Shown here: piece by piece, positions 46,042 through 54,471 of the stretch
Numbering within the stretch: the stretch's first letter is position 1
Layout: every line of letters begins with the position of its first letter
Assembly (NCBI GenBank): GCA_965223085.1
Contig: OZ244981.1
Location: 4,588,001-4,652,000 of the forward strand
Direction of reading: 5' to 3'
Source: CBDCVO01 sp965223085
GTDB lineage: Bacteria > Pseudomonadota > Gammaproteobacteria > Ga0077536
DNA length: 64,000 nucleotides
The notes under the pieces: generated by a model
The model's database searches: none
What the model saw: only the letters and a program-made list of their open reading frames with translations
Told to the model about the DNA's origin: nothing
Program-made: the position numbers and the translations under genes

Positions 46042-46137
46042 TTGCGGTGATTAGACGGATTATTCACCGCAAGTAACACGGCGAATATTGTTGTCCATGC
46101 CCTGATAGACCCTTATTATTACCGCAAAATATGCGGT
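46042..46137. promoter_or_regulatory. Repeated GCGGTGA/TCACCGC palindromes before fic
   Basis: TTGCGGTGA (46,042) with TCACCGCAA (46,064), and ACCGCA-N5-TGCGGT (46,121-46,137) directly before the fic start. All four half-sites are the same word. They are likely operators for autoregulation by the C-terminal winged helix of the Fic protein or by a linked antitoxin. The 228 bases between aidB and fic hold nothing else. Confidence 0.65.
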
Positions 46138-46141
46138 GATT

Positions 46142-47269
46142 ATGACCTGGATATACGAAGACGACGATTGGCCTAATTTCACGTGGAATAGCGAAGCGCT
46201 TACGCCCAAGCTAGCCGAGCTTCGCCATCGCCAGGGCAAGCTTCTGGGCCGCATGGAAGCGCTCGGCTTCGATCTCAAACAGGAAGCCACGCTCAATACC
46301 CTCACGACCGACGTCATCAACTCGTCAGCGATCGAAGGCGAACTCCTCGATCGAGACGAAGTTCGATCGTCGATTGCCCGGCGGCTTGGGCTCGATATCG
46401 CGGGGCTCGTGCCGGCGAGTCGCGATGTCGAAGGCATCGTCGAGATAATGCTCGATGCCACCCAGCAGTTCGAAGCGCCGCTCACGGCCGCGCGCCTGTT
46501 CGATTGGCACGCCGCACTCTTTCCGACCGGACGCAGCGGCATGGTTGCCATCACGGTCGGGGCGTGGCGGCCGGAAAGTGCTGGGCCGATGCAGGTCGTG
46601 TCTGGTGCCCTCGGGCGTGAAAAGGTCCACTTCGAAGCGCCCTCAGCCAACGTCCTGGATCAGGAAATGAATAGATTTCTTGATTGGTTCGAAAATCAGA
46701 CCGGCGTCGATCCTATCCTGAAATCCGCAATCGCCCATCTGTGGTTTGTCACCATCCATCCGTTCGAAGATGGCAACGGTCGTATCGCACGTGCGATAGC
46801 CGATATGGCATTGGCGCGTGCAGACGGCGTGCGCGAACGCTACTACAGTATGTCTACCCAAATAGAAGCGGAACGAAAATTCTACTACGCTGAATTGGAG
46901 CGCGAGCAACGCGGTAGCGTGGACATTTTCCGTTGGCTCGAATGGTTCCTGAATTGTCTGGGACGGGCATTGGAAAGTGCCGAAACTTCGCTTGAGTCGG
47001 TCATATTCAAGGCGCGATTCTGGGAACACGCGAACCGTTGCTCATTGAATGAGCGTCAACGTAACGTCATGAATCGAATGCTGAACGGCTTCAAAGGCCA
47101 CCTGAATACGTCGAAGTACGCGAAGCTGACGAAGTGTTCCACGGACACTGCTTTGCGCGATATCCGTGGCCTGCTCGGTCATGGACTTGTCATCAAGAAT
47201 CCAGGAGGCGGCCGCAGCACGAGTTACCGGCTCGCATCTTTGGAAGAATTGCCCGGTTCTGTCGGGTAA
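46142..47269 (+). CDS. Fic-domain protein with self-inhibitory helix (DUF4172 type)
   Basis: Fic enzymes attach AMP or related groups to target proteins. 376 residues from ATG 46,142 (GTG 46,136 is possible but overlaps the operator). The N-terminal DUF4172 domain contains the inhibitory motif SSAIEGE, then the Fic core HPFEDGNGRIAR (complete HxFxxGNGRxxR). A C-terminal winged-helix part (MLNGFKGHLNTSKYAKLTKC) follows. Intact; class II by position of the inhibitory helix. Confidence 0.92.
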   Translation: MTWIYEDDDWPNFTWNSEALTPKLAELRHRQGKLLGRMEALGFDLKQEATLNTLTTDVINSSAIEGELLDRDEVRSSIARRLGLDIAGLVPASRDVEGIVEIMLDATQQFEAPLTAARLFDWHAALFPTGRSGMVAITVGAWRPESAGPMQVVSGALGREKVHFEAPSANVLDQEMNRFLDWFENQTGVDPILKSAIAHLWFVTIHPFEDGNGRIARAIADMALARADGVRERYYSMSTQIEAERKFYYAELEREQRGSVDIFRWLEWFLNCLGRALESAETSLESVIFKARFWEHANRCSLNERQRNVMNRMLNGFKGHLNTSKYAKLTKCSTDTALRDIRGLLGHGLVIKNPGGGRSTSYRLASLEELPGSVG

Positions 47270-47299
47270 CAGGCCGAACGTCAATGAAAAAGTACCGAC

Positions 47300-47590
47300 A
47301 TGAGCAGAACACCCATACACCCCGGCGAAATACTCGGTGACGAGCTGGACGTAACGGCCGCCGAGCTCGCGCGTCAACTCAATGTCCCGGCTAACCGGAT
47401 CAGCCAGATCATCGCGGGTCGCCGGAACATCACCGCGGATACGGCCTTGCGCCTCGGCAAATGGTTCGGCACGTCTCCCGCGTTTTGGCTCAATCTGCAG
47501 AAGAGCTACGAGTTGCGAACCGCACAAAAGGAAATCGGGAACGAACTGGAAAAGATCCCGACTCGGGATCGCGATCCCGTGCGCGCCTGA
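47300..47590 (+). CDS. higA: HigA-like antitoxin, orphan copy 1
   Basis: A 96-residue Xre-type protein (HPGEILGDELDVTAAELARQ, RISQIIAGRRNITADTALRL). It is almost identical in DNA to 58,731-59,045, the identity starting a few bases before the ATG. No higB precedes it here: the fic gene occupies that place. Duplicated by recombination within the islands. Confidence 0.85.
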   Translation: MSRTPIHPGEILGDELDVTAAELARQLNVPANRISQIIAGRRNITADTALRLGKWFGTSPAFWLNLQKSYELRTAQKEIGNELEKIPTRDRDPVRA

Positions 47591-47639
47591 TCGCGACGAC
47601 CAGATGTTCGGTAATGACCGGAGCGAGTTACCCGGGTTT

Positions 47640-47753
47640 GTCACACTGCGATCGAGATCGTACGGCATTCCGCATTGCCCAACGTTACGCTATGTGATTC
47701 ATTTTTCTGATGCTATTGTGTAAGCCCTTGAACCAAAACGAGTGTGCGACGGT
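47640..47753 (+). repeat. Conserved island right-end module, copy 1
   Basis: ACACTGCGATCGAGATCGTA and the following sequence up to GAGTGTGC are nearly identical to 57,325-57,439, and the last 30 bases also match 59,935-59,966. Each copy sits directly before an attachment repeat, so it is the terminal sequence of this island family. Confidence 0.75.
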
Positions 47754-47799
47754 CTTCGGGAGGCAGGGGTCGTAGGTTCAAATCCTGTCACCCCGACCA
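47754..47799 (+). repeat. Attachment repeat copy 2
   Basis: Exact 46-base copy of the tRNA-Pro 3' end, without the 5' half, so not a functional tRNA. It is the right junction of island 1 and the left junction of island 2, and is followed by the same pre-integrase sequence as copy 1 except for a 12-base gap. Confidence 0.9.
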
Positions 47800-47892
47800 A
47801 TTAAAACAAGTACTTAGAAACCACCACGATCCGGGTAAGGGTTTCCAAAAGAGTATTTGTCACGCTCGTTCGCGAAATCGCGCAGCGTGACG

Positions 47893-47955
47893 ATGGCGTC
47901 CTTCAGAAAACGCGGGCCATACCTGTGGCAAGCGCAAGTCCGAAAGAAGGGTTAC
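47893..47955 (+). pseudogene. Integrase, N-terminal fragment (island 2)
   Basis: MASFRKRGPYLWQAQVRKK, almost identical to the start of the island-1 integrase, then cut at about 47,955 by an IS481 remnant to which it is fused in frame. The C-terminal end of the same gene is at 49,099-49,264. Confidence 0.85.
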
Positions 47956-48165
47956 CAGGACATCGAAACATTGCAACGCGACCTTGATGAATGGGTCGAA
48001 TACTACAACAATGAACGAACTCACCAAGGAAAAATGTGTTGCGGACGAACGCCGACGGAAACACTCAACGACGGAAAACAAATTTGGCAGGAGAAGAAAT
48101 TAAGCTAGACTTCAACTGACAATACACTCTCCCCAGAATCGGTAACTGTCAGATCGGGTCGCCGG
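47956..48165 (+). mobile_element. IS481-family remnant (3' end)
   Basis: Encodes the last 50 residues of an IS481 transposase (DEWVEYYNNERTHQGKMCCG). It is about 80% like the complete copy at 35,441 but is a distinct element. It ends in GGTAACTGTCAGATCGGGTC, the inner part of an IS481 terminal repeat, truncated before the outer bases. Confidence 0.8.
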
Positions 48166-49098
48166 CGTGTTGAAAAAGTCCCTGGGGTGATCCTCGTTAT
48201 AGCAAAATTAGCTAACGCCCGGACGGACGCAGCCTATGCAGGGTGAACAAGATTCGCAACGTGTTTTGTTTGACACAGTCGATCTGGAAAACCTGATCCC
48301 AGCTGACCATTTGCTTCTTCGATTTCATCGACGAAGTGACCAAGGAGTTGTATTGCAGAGACAATGGCCGGAACTCGATCGACCCCGTTCTGTTTTTCCG
48401 AATGCAGCTGATCAGTTACCTGTATGGGATGAAGTCAGACAGGGCGCTTTGTCGAGAAATCCATCTGAACCTCGCCTATCGGTGGTTCTGCCGATTGAGC
48501 CTACACGATCAGGTACCGGGTTATTCGTCGATGACCCATATTCGGGACCGTTTCGGGGAGGCAACATTCACGGAGATATTCGAGCAACTTATCGCTCGTT
48601 GGCAGCAGGAAGGGCATATTTGCGGGCGCCGCATCGTGGCAGATGCAGCGGTCGATTCCCTGGTAGAACGAGATGATGCCGATCCGAACGCGCGTGCGCT
48701 CAAAATGTACCAGCAACGCTACCACGATTTCAAAACGGGCAAGAAACCACGCAAGTATGCCAATCAGACGCCTGTCAGCGCATCGGATCCCGGTGCGAGT
48801 CTGGTTTCACGGCGCGATGGTTATAAAAAGCGCTGCTACAAGGCCCCCTTCAGCGCCGATGCTGAGAGCCGCATGGTCATCGATCGTCATGCAACCCCCG
48901 GGGCGCGGCATGAGTGCCCGATTCTACCCCAGCGTATTGAATACCAACGCAATATGTTGGGGTTGCCTATTGAAGAAGTCATTGCCGAGGGTCATCATCT
49001 TTATCCGTATGAAAAACCGGCGCATGGATCGGCCAGACGCTATCCCCGAACCGGCCGCGGCAACTTAACGCCAAGCGATCTCAAATACGAACGGCGTC
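48166..49098 (+). mobile_element. IS1182-family transposase remnant
   Basis: Begins with GTTGAAAAAGTCC, an IS1182-like end. The transposase starts at 48,236 (MQGEQDSQRVLFDTVDLENL), shifts frame near 48,330, continues from MTKELYCRDNGRNSIDP through LFFRMQLISYLYGMKSDRAL and GRRIVADAAVDSLVERDDAD, then has further deletions and stops around 49,098. The C-terminal half is missing. Confidence 0.78.
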
Positions 49099-49264
49099 AC
49101 GATCGGTACCGCTGTCGTCAACCGCGGCCCGCGTGTTGCGCAGCCTGCACAGCGGCAAACACCCCGAGGTGTCTCGAGGCGTGACCGCGGAGGCGATCAA
49201 ACGGTCCTACATGCGTGCGCTTCGTCGCGCTGAAATCGACGGCCTGCGCTTTCACGATTTGCGC
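49099..49264 (+). pseudogene. Integrase, C-terminal fragment (island 2)
   Basis: Encodes VLRSLHSGKHPEVSRG and EIDGLRFHDLR, matching the island-1 integrase up to the HxxR motif, and then ends inside the 3' end of the araC gene. The middle of the integrase, between the two fragments, has been lost. Confidence 0.82.
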
Positions 49265-50268
49265 GATCCTCGACAGGCATCCGGTGATTTCCCAAACCAC
49301 CGCCGGCAAGCCTGCCGGAAGTTGCTGACGTCGCTGTAACCCAGTAGCTGCGAGATGCTTTCCACCGACAAGCTTCGCTCGCCGAGCAGAGATCGCGCCT
49401 CCCGTTTCAACCAATCGTTGTATAACTGCTGGTAACTCGTGTTTTCCGCAAATAGCCGCCGCTGCAGCGTCCGAGGTGAGGAATTCAGGTGGGTGGCGAT
49501 CTCGCCGAGGGTCCACAAATGTCCGGGATTATCGGTGAAAACTTGCGTGATTCTGCCGGCGGTGGAGCGAGATCCCACAACGCCGCGCAGCAGTTCCTCG
49601 CAACGCCTGGTGGTGGCGGCTCGCAGGTTGGGATCCGAGTCCGTTCCGGTGGGATAGTGCGCGTCAGCTCGCGAGACGAGCAGGCGCAACTGCGCACAGT
49701 CGAACCGGAACGAATTGACCCGGAAAGCATCCGGGTACTTGGAGGCGTAGGTCGGCCGCGGGTAGTCCAATTCGATTCTGCTCGGCCGCACGTTGCCCTG
49801 GCTCACGGCTGATATCACACCCGTCAACGATAACATCAAGGTTTCGGCTACCGGCACGTGAATGTCGCCCGCATTCTCCTTGAAGTCAATTTGCAGTCCG
49901 ACGTAGTGACTGTCCTCGAGTAGCGTCAGGCGGATCACCGTCAGGCGTAGCGGTGTAAAGCGATACAACAAGCGCAGGCAATCTTCAATGTCGACGCTCT
50001 GAAACACAGCGGACGATACCGGCCCATGCATATTGGCGAGCTGGTTGACTCGTCCTAACGCCAGGCCGACATCCGGCCATTCGAGCTGGTCACGCGCGTT
50101 GCGAAAGAATTGGCAATAATCTCGGAAACTGTTGCTGCCATCGAGCCGGGCCAGGGTTTCAGCGGTCTGCGCGGTACCGACCAACAGGGACTCGCGTCCG
50201 CCGAGAAAACGGAAAAACTGGCGCAGATACGTATTCGGTACCTGCCTGACTGCATCAGAGCGCTTCAC
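49252..50268 (-). CDS. AraC-family transcriptional regulator
   Basis: A 338-residue regulator with an arabinose-binding-like N-terminal domain of the OruR/ArgR type (SFRDYCQFFRNARDQLEWPD) and a C-terminal double helix-turn-helix (WTLGEIATHLNSSPRTLQRR, SISQLLGYSDVSNFRQACRR). Divergent from the aacS-carboxylase operon, which it probably controls. The last about 12 residues are encoded by the integrase fragment junction, so the original C-terminus was likely trimmed. Confidence 0.88.
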   Translation of the reverse strand: MKRSDAVRQVPNTYLRQFFRFLGGRESLLVGTAQTAETLARLDGSNSFRDYCQFFRNARDQLEWPDVGLALGRVNQLANMHGPVSSAVFQSVDIEDCLRLLYRFTPLRLTVIRLTLLEDSHYVGLQIDFKENAGDIHVPVAETLMLSLTGVISAVSQGNVRPSRIELDYPRPTYASKYPDAFRVNSFRFDCAQLRLLVSRADAHYPTGTDSDPNLRAATTRRCEELLRGVVGSRSTAGRITQVFTDNPGHLWTLGEIATHLNSSPRTLQRRLFAENTSYQQLYNDWLKREARSLLGERSLSVESISQLLGYSDVSNFRQACRRWFGKSPDACRGSRKS

Positions 50269-50389
50269 GGTCGGTTACATCCAACAAAATGGCGCGTATT
50301 CCCCCTATTTTGGCGTTAATTCCCCTGTCGTCAACTCGCCATTTCCCGTCACTCTGTGACGGCAACCAGACAAGGTGGAAAAGCCATTA

Positions 50390-50497
50390 TGGGTAAACTC
50401 ATCAACGTCGATCACGCTGGCACACTTTCCGACATTCGGGTTCTCGACGGCGAGCGATCTTACCGAACCAAGACCATCACGAAGGCAGTCTCCTAGC
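50390..50497 (+). CDS. Short leader reading frame before aacS
   Basis: A 35-codon frame (MGKLINVDHAGTLSDIRVLD...) that ends 4 bases before the aacS start. I do not recognise it. It could be a translated leader, or the trimmed 5' end of a former gene in the operon. Confidence 0.35.
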
Positions 50498-50501
50498 CCC
50501 C

Positions 50502-52514
50502 ATGGGAGTAACCGAAGGCCAACTGCTCTGGAAGCCGCCGCGAGCCATCTCGCAAAGTGCGAACATCACCCGTTACATGGGCTGGCTCCGGGAGCGGGGC
50601 ATCGTCGACGTGGATGATTACGATGCGCTCTGGCGCTGGTCGGTGGACGACATCGAGGCGTTCTGGGCATCGCTGTGGGACTACTTCGGGATCATTTCAG
50701 ATGCGCCCTATGAGCAGGTCACCGACAGCCTGGAGATGCAGCCGGGCAACCGCTGGTTCGTCGGCTCGCGGGTCAATTTCGCCGAACACATCCTGCGCAA
50801 TGCGCGCACGGGCGAGCCCGCTCTGTATCACCTCTCCGAAACCCGGCCGTTGGCCGCATTGAGCTGGGATGAGTTCGGTCGTCAGGTGCGCATCCTCGCG
50901 ACACGCATGCGGGCGTTGGGAGTGAACCCCGGCGATGCGGTCTGTTCTCTGATGCCCAATCTGCCGGAGACGGTCATCGCGATGCTGGCCGCGATCAGCG
51001 TCGGCGCGGTGTGGTCAAACGCGGCACCGGAATTCGGCACCAAGACTATTCTCGACCGCTTCAGCCAAATCAAGCCGAAGTGGCTGTTCCTGGCCGACGG
51101 CTACCAGTTCGGCGGCAAACCTTTCGACAAGCGCGACGAGATGGGCGCAATCATCGATGCGCTGTCCGGTTCGCTCGAACAGGTGGTATTCCTGCCCTAC
51201 CTGGACCCGGAAAACGCGACGATGCCGGTGGCCGGAGTTTTGTGGCCGGAGCTGCTGGCCGGCGCCGATCCCGGCGCGGAGAATTTCCGTTTCGAAAGGG
51301 TGGCTCACGACCATCCTTTGTGGGTGTTGTTTTCCTCCGGCACCACGGGGCTGCCGACGGCGATTGTACACAGTCACATCGGTGCGTTGATCGAAATGCA
51401 CAAGGTCATGACCTTCCACATGGACCTGAAGCCCGGCGACGTCGCCTTCTTCTATACCACCACTGGCTGGATGATGTTCAACGCGCTGGTGGCGATGATG
51501 CTCACCGGCGCGAAAGCCGCGTTCTACGACGGCCATCCGGCGTCGCCCTCCCCGGACGTGCTGTGGAAGATGGCGGCGGACACCCGGGCGACGATGTTCG
51601 GCGCGAGCCCCACGTACGCGCAGGCGATGGAGCAGCTAGGTATCGTCCCCGGTGAGAAATACGACCTGAGCAGACTGCGCACGATCCTGTGCACTGGCTC
51701 CCCAGCCCAGCCCGAAACGTTCGCGTGGTTCTACCGCAACGTGAGCGAAAACATCTGGCTAACGTCCCAGAGCGGCGGCACGGAGCTCGTCGGCGCCTTC
51801 GTCGCCGCGTCACCGACCTTGCCCGTTTACGCCGGTGAGATCCAATGCCGGGCACTCGGGATGGACGTCGATTGCTGGAACGACGACAGCGAGTCTCTGG
51901 TGGGTGAAGTGGGTGAACTCGTGTGTAAGAAGCCCTTCCCTTCCATGCCCCTCTACTTTCTCGACGATCCGGATAACGAGCGCTACGTGGATGCCTATTT
52001 CAGTGAATTCCCCGGCGTGTGGCGACACGGGGACTTCATCAAGATAAATGAGCGCGGCGGCAGCTACATCTACGGCCGTTCGGACGCAACGCTCAACCGC
52101 TTCGGGGTACGCATTGGTACCGCCGAGCTCTACCGCACGGTCGAAAAAATACCCGAGGTCGCCGACAGCCTGGTCGTATGCATCGAGTTACCCGGCGGCG
52201 GCTTTTTCATGCCCATGTTTGTGCAGCTGGCAGCGGAAAGGCAACTCAGTGACGATCTCATCGCGCGGATCAGCGCGGACCTGAGAGAGAACTGCTCGCC
52301 ACGTCATGTGCCCGATCGATTTTACGCCGTTCCGGAAATCCCTTATACCCTGACCGGGAAGAAGCTCGAGGTGCCGGTACGCAAACTGCTGCTGGGCTGG
52401 CCGCTGGAAAAGGCCGCAAGCAGGGATTCGATGCGTAATCCCGCCGCCATCGACTTTTTCGTCGATTACGTGGCGACGACGGAGGATTTTGCGGTGCCGC
52501 GCGAGCTGGGTTGA
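50502..52514 (+). CDS. aacS: Acetoacetyl-CoA synthetase
   Basis: ATP-dependent ligase forming acetoacetyl-CoA from acetoacetate (or a close 3-oxo acid). It has 670 residues, the family length. The adenylate-forming P-loop is LFSSGTTGLPTAIVHSHIG, with TTTGWMMFNALVA, TSQSGGTELVG, the hinge region GRSDATLNRFGVRIGTAE and the catalytic Lys in LTGKKLEVPVRK. First large gene of the operon with the biotin carboxylase system, 63 bases upstream of the carboxyltransferase. Confidence 0.9.
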   Translation: MGVTEGQLLWKPPRAISQSANITRYMGWLRERGIVDVDDYDALWRWSVDDIEAFWASLWDYFGIISDAPYEQVTDSLEMQPGNRWFVGSRVNFAEHILRNARTGEPALYHLSETRPLAALSWDEFGRQVRILATRMRALGVNPGDAVCSLMPNLPETVIAMLAAISVGAVWSNAAPEFGTKTILDRFSQIKPKWLFLADGYQFGGKPFDKRDEMGAIIDALSGSLEQVVFLPYLDPENATMPVAGVLWPELLAGADPGAENFRFERVAHDHPLWVLFSSGTTGLPTAIVHSHIGALIEMHKVMTFHMDLKPGDVAFFYTTTGWMMFNALVAMMLTGAKAAFYDGHPASPSPDVLWKMAADTRATMFGASPTYAQAMEQLGIVPGEKYDLSRLRTILCTGSPAQPETFAWFYRNVSENIWLTSQSGGTELVGAFVAASPTLPVYAGEIQCRALGMDVDCWNDDSESLVGEVGELVCKKPFPSMPLYFLDDPDNERYVDAYFSEFPGVWRHGDFIKINERGGSYIYGRSDATLNRFGVRIGTAELYRTVEKIPEVADSLVVCIELPGGGFFMPMFVQLAAERQLSDDLIARISADLRENCSPRHVPDRFYAVPEIPYTLTGKKLEVPVRKLLLGWPLEKAASRDSMRNPAAIDFFVDYVATTEDFAVPRELG

Positions 52515-52577
52515 GCATAAAACGGTACCATCCCCCCTGCTGAGAGTCAGGGAACAAAGAACCGAGGAGCAATCATT

Positions 52578-54005
52578 ATGGCTTTAGACGACACGATTCA
52601 TTTGACCGACGAAACCCTGCGCGATGGTTCGCAGAGTCTGTGGGGCATGATGATGAGCTATCACATGATCGAGCCCGTCCTCAGCGATATCGGCGAAGCC
52701 GGTTATGCCACCATCGATATGCCGCTGAACGTCGCCACGATGATGGTGAGCACCCGCTTCTTTCAGGAAGACCCCCGAGCCCTCTACAACATGTTCACGG
52801 AAAAACTGGCCAATACGAAATCGAACGTCATGCTGGCCGGCCTGTCGACCCAGGTAGCCGTCTCCGCACCGCCTGAAAACTCGTCGGTCGTGCGGATGCA
52901 TTATGAGCAATTCAAAACCTGGTTGCCGCAATTCAACGAGGGCATGTTCGTCATGTGTACCCAGGATGAACTCCCTCGATCTGCCCCCATTATGTTTCCG
53001 CTGTGGCGTAAGATGGGGGTGGAGCCTATCCCCTATCTTTCGATCGGGCACGGTCCGCGGCATACCGAATCGTTCTACGCCTCCGTCGTTGAGGAACTGG
53101 TTGAAAAGTATCAACCGAAACGGATCGCGATCAAGGACGTCGACGGGTTATTGGTACCGGAGCGTGTCAGACGTCTCGTTCCGGCCATGCAGGCGGTCGC
53201 CGACGGCACGCCTCTCGAGCTGCACTCGCACGGCATGAACGGGCTGCATAACTACAACATGGTGGTGTGCATGGAACTGGGCATGCGGCATTTCACGACG
53301 TGCATTCCGCCACTTGCGAACGACTCGTCACATCCCTCAGTGTTCGATGTCGTCAACAATGCCGAACAGGTGGGTCTCAAGCACAACATGGATCTGGATA
53401 AACTGCGTGTTGTGGAGGAGCGCTTGACGAAGATTGGTAAGGCATATGGCCATTCCGTGGACAATCATCCTCTGCCTTTCAATCTGTTCACCTATAAGCA
53501 CCAGATCCCCGGTGGCGTCATTTCCAATACCCGCACCCAGTTGGAACAACTGGGTATTCCCGAGAAGCTCGACGAGGTATTGAACGAGATCCCGCGCATT
53601 CTCGAGGACCTAGGGTACCCCATCATGATTACGCCGTTTTCACAGTTCATCGTGACCCAGGCCGTTCTGAACATCCAATTGGGACGATGGGAGGAGTGTC
53701 TCGACTCCTGTGTCGACCTGGCCGCCGGTCTGTTCGGTATTGAAGACCCCGGAGTTGATCGCATGAAAGCGGAGATAAAAGACAAACTGCTGAGCCAGCC
53801 CGCAGCCAAGGCGGCGATCGAAAAAGCCAGCAAAATGATTGAATACATGAATTCCGCGCCTTCGGAGGAGGAGGTAAAAGCAAGCGTCGGTTTGCCGCCG
53901 GACGCCTCCACCGAGGATTTTGTGCTGCGATACCAGCTGCGAACAGACGATGAACTCAATAACTGCACCCCGGGTGGCCCGGATGCTTATCAAAAGTATC
54001 TCTAG
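52578..54005 (+). CDS. Biotin-dependent carboxyltransferase subunit (pyruvate carboxylase/oxaloacetate decarboxylase family, divergent)
   Basis: A 475-residue TIM-barrel carboxyltransferase. It keeps the metal Asp (LRDGSQS, Asp16), the carbamylated Lys (IAIKDVDG, Lys186), the metal His pair (LHSHGMNG, His216/218) and KHQIPGGVISNT with DLGYPIMITPFSQ. Where pyruvate-using enzymes have LLRGQN or LLRGAN (the Arg contacts the pyruvate carboxylate), it has MLAGLS (85-90). No biotin domain is fused; a separate carrier follows. A substrate other than pyruvate is inferred, and the neighbour aacS points to a ketone or 3-oxo acid. Confidence 0.8.
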   Translation: MALDDTIHLTDETLRDGSQSLWGMMMSYHMIEPVLSDIGEAGYATIDMPLNVATMMVSTRFFQEDPRALYNMFTEKLANTKSNVMLAGLSTQVAVSAPPENSSVVRMHYEQFKTWLPQFNEGMFVMCTQDELPRSAPIMFPLWRKMGVEPIPYLSIGHGPRHTESFYASVVEELVEKYQPKRIAIKDVDGLLVPERVRRLVPAMQAVADGTPLELHSHGMNGLHNYNMVVCMELGMRHFTTCIPPLANDSSHPSVFDVVNNAEQVGLKHNMDLDKLRVVEERLTKIGKAYGHSVDNHPLPFNLFTYKHQIPGGVISNTRTQLEQLGIPEKLDEVLNEIPRILEDLGYPIMITPFSQFIVTQAVLNIQLGRWEECLDSCVDLAAGLFGIEDPGVDRMKAEIKDKLLSQPAAKAAIEKASKMIEYMNSAPSEEEVKASVGLPPDASTEDFVLRYQLRTDDELNNCTPGGPDAYQKYL

Positions 54006-54141
54006 GAAAGGTCTTTATCGAGCAATAAGTCCGGTTTAACGGACTGTGCCGCCTGAATGCGTTTTTGAATTTTTTCGGTTTCAGGTAATTGAAAATCACT
54101 TGAAACAACAAAATCGCCATTAGACAAAAGAGGTAAATTTC

Positions 54142-54405
54142 ATGAGTCAAGAAAATGAAGACGGCCTCGTGCCTGTCGAAGCGTCGGTGAACAGTGTTTT
54201 CTATGCTCAGGCCAGCCCCGGAGAGCCGCCTTTCGTGGCAGTGGGCGATCAGGTCGAGGAAGATACGGTGATCTGTCTGCTGGAGATCATGAAGTGTTTC
54301 CGTTCCATCCCGGCCGGTGTCAAAGGCACGGTAGAGAAAATCGTTGCCGTAAACGGAGAGATGGTTGAAAAGGGCGACGCGATAATGCTCATCAGGCCGG
54401 ACTAA
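54142..54405 (+). CDS. Biotin carboxyl carrier protein, stand-alone
   Basis: An 87-residue biotinyl domain. The biotin-accepting Lys is Lys51 in LLEIMKCFRSI (usual motif EAMKM or EVMKL), with the matching second half VKGTVEKIVAVNGEMVEKGD. Ribosome site AGGTAA. It sits between the carboxyltransferase and biotin carboxylase genes, so the three form one enzyme. Confidence 0.88.
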   Translation: MSQENEDGLVPVEASVNSVFYAQASPGEPPFVAVGDQVEEDTVICLLEIMKCFRSIPAGVKGTVEKIVAVNGEMVEKGDAIMLIRPD

Positions 54406-54471
54406 CAACCTGACAAATCACCACTTGATTTCTCCATATCGATGGCTCGTAGGGCCCTGAGAGATGCGCTC

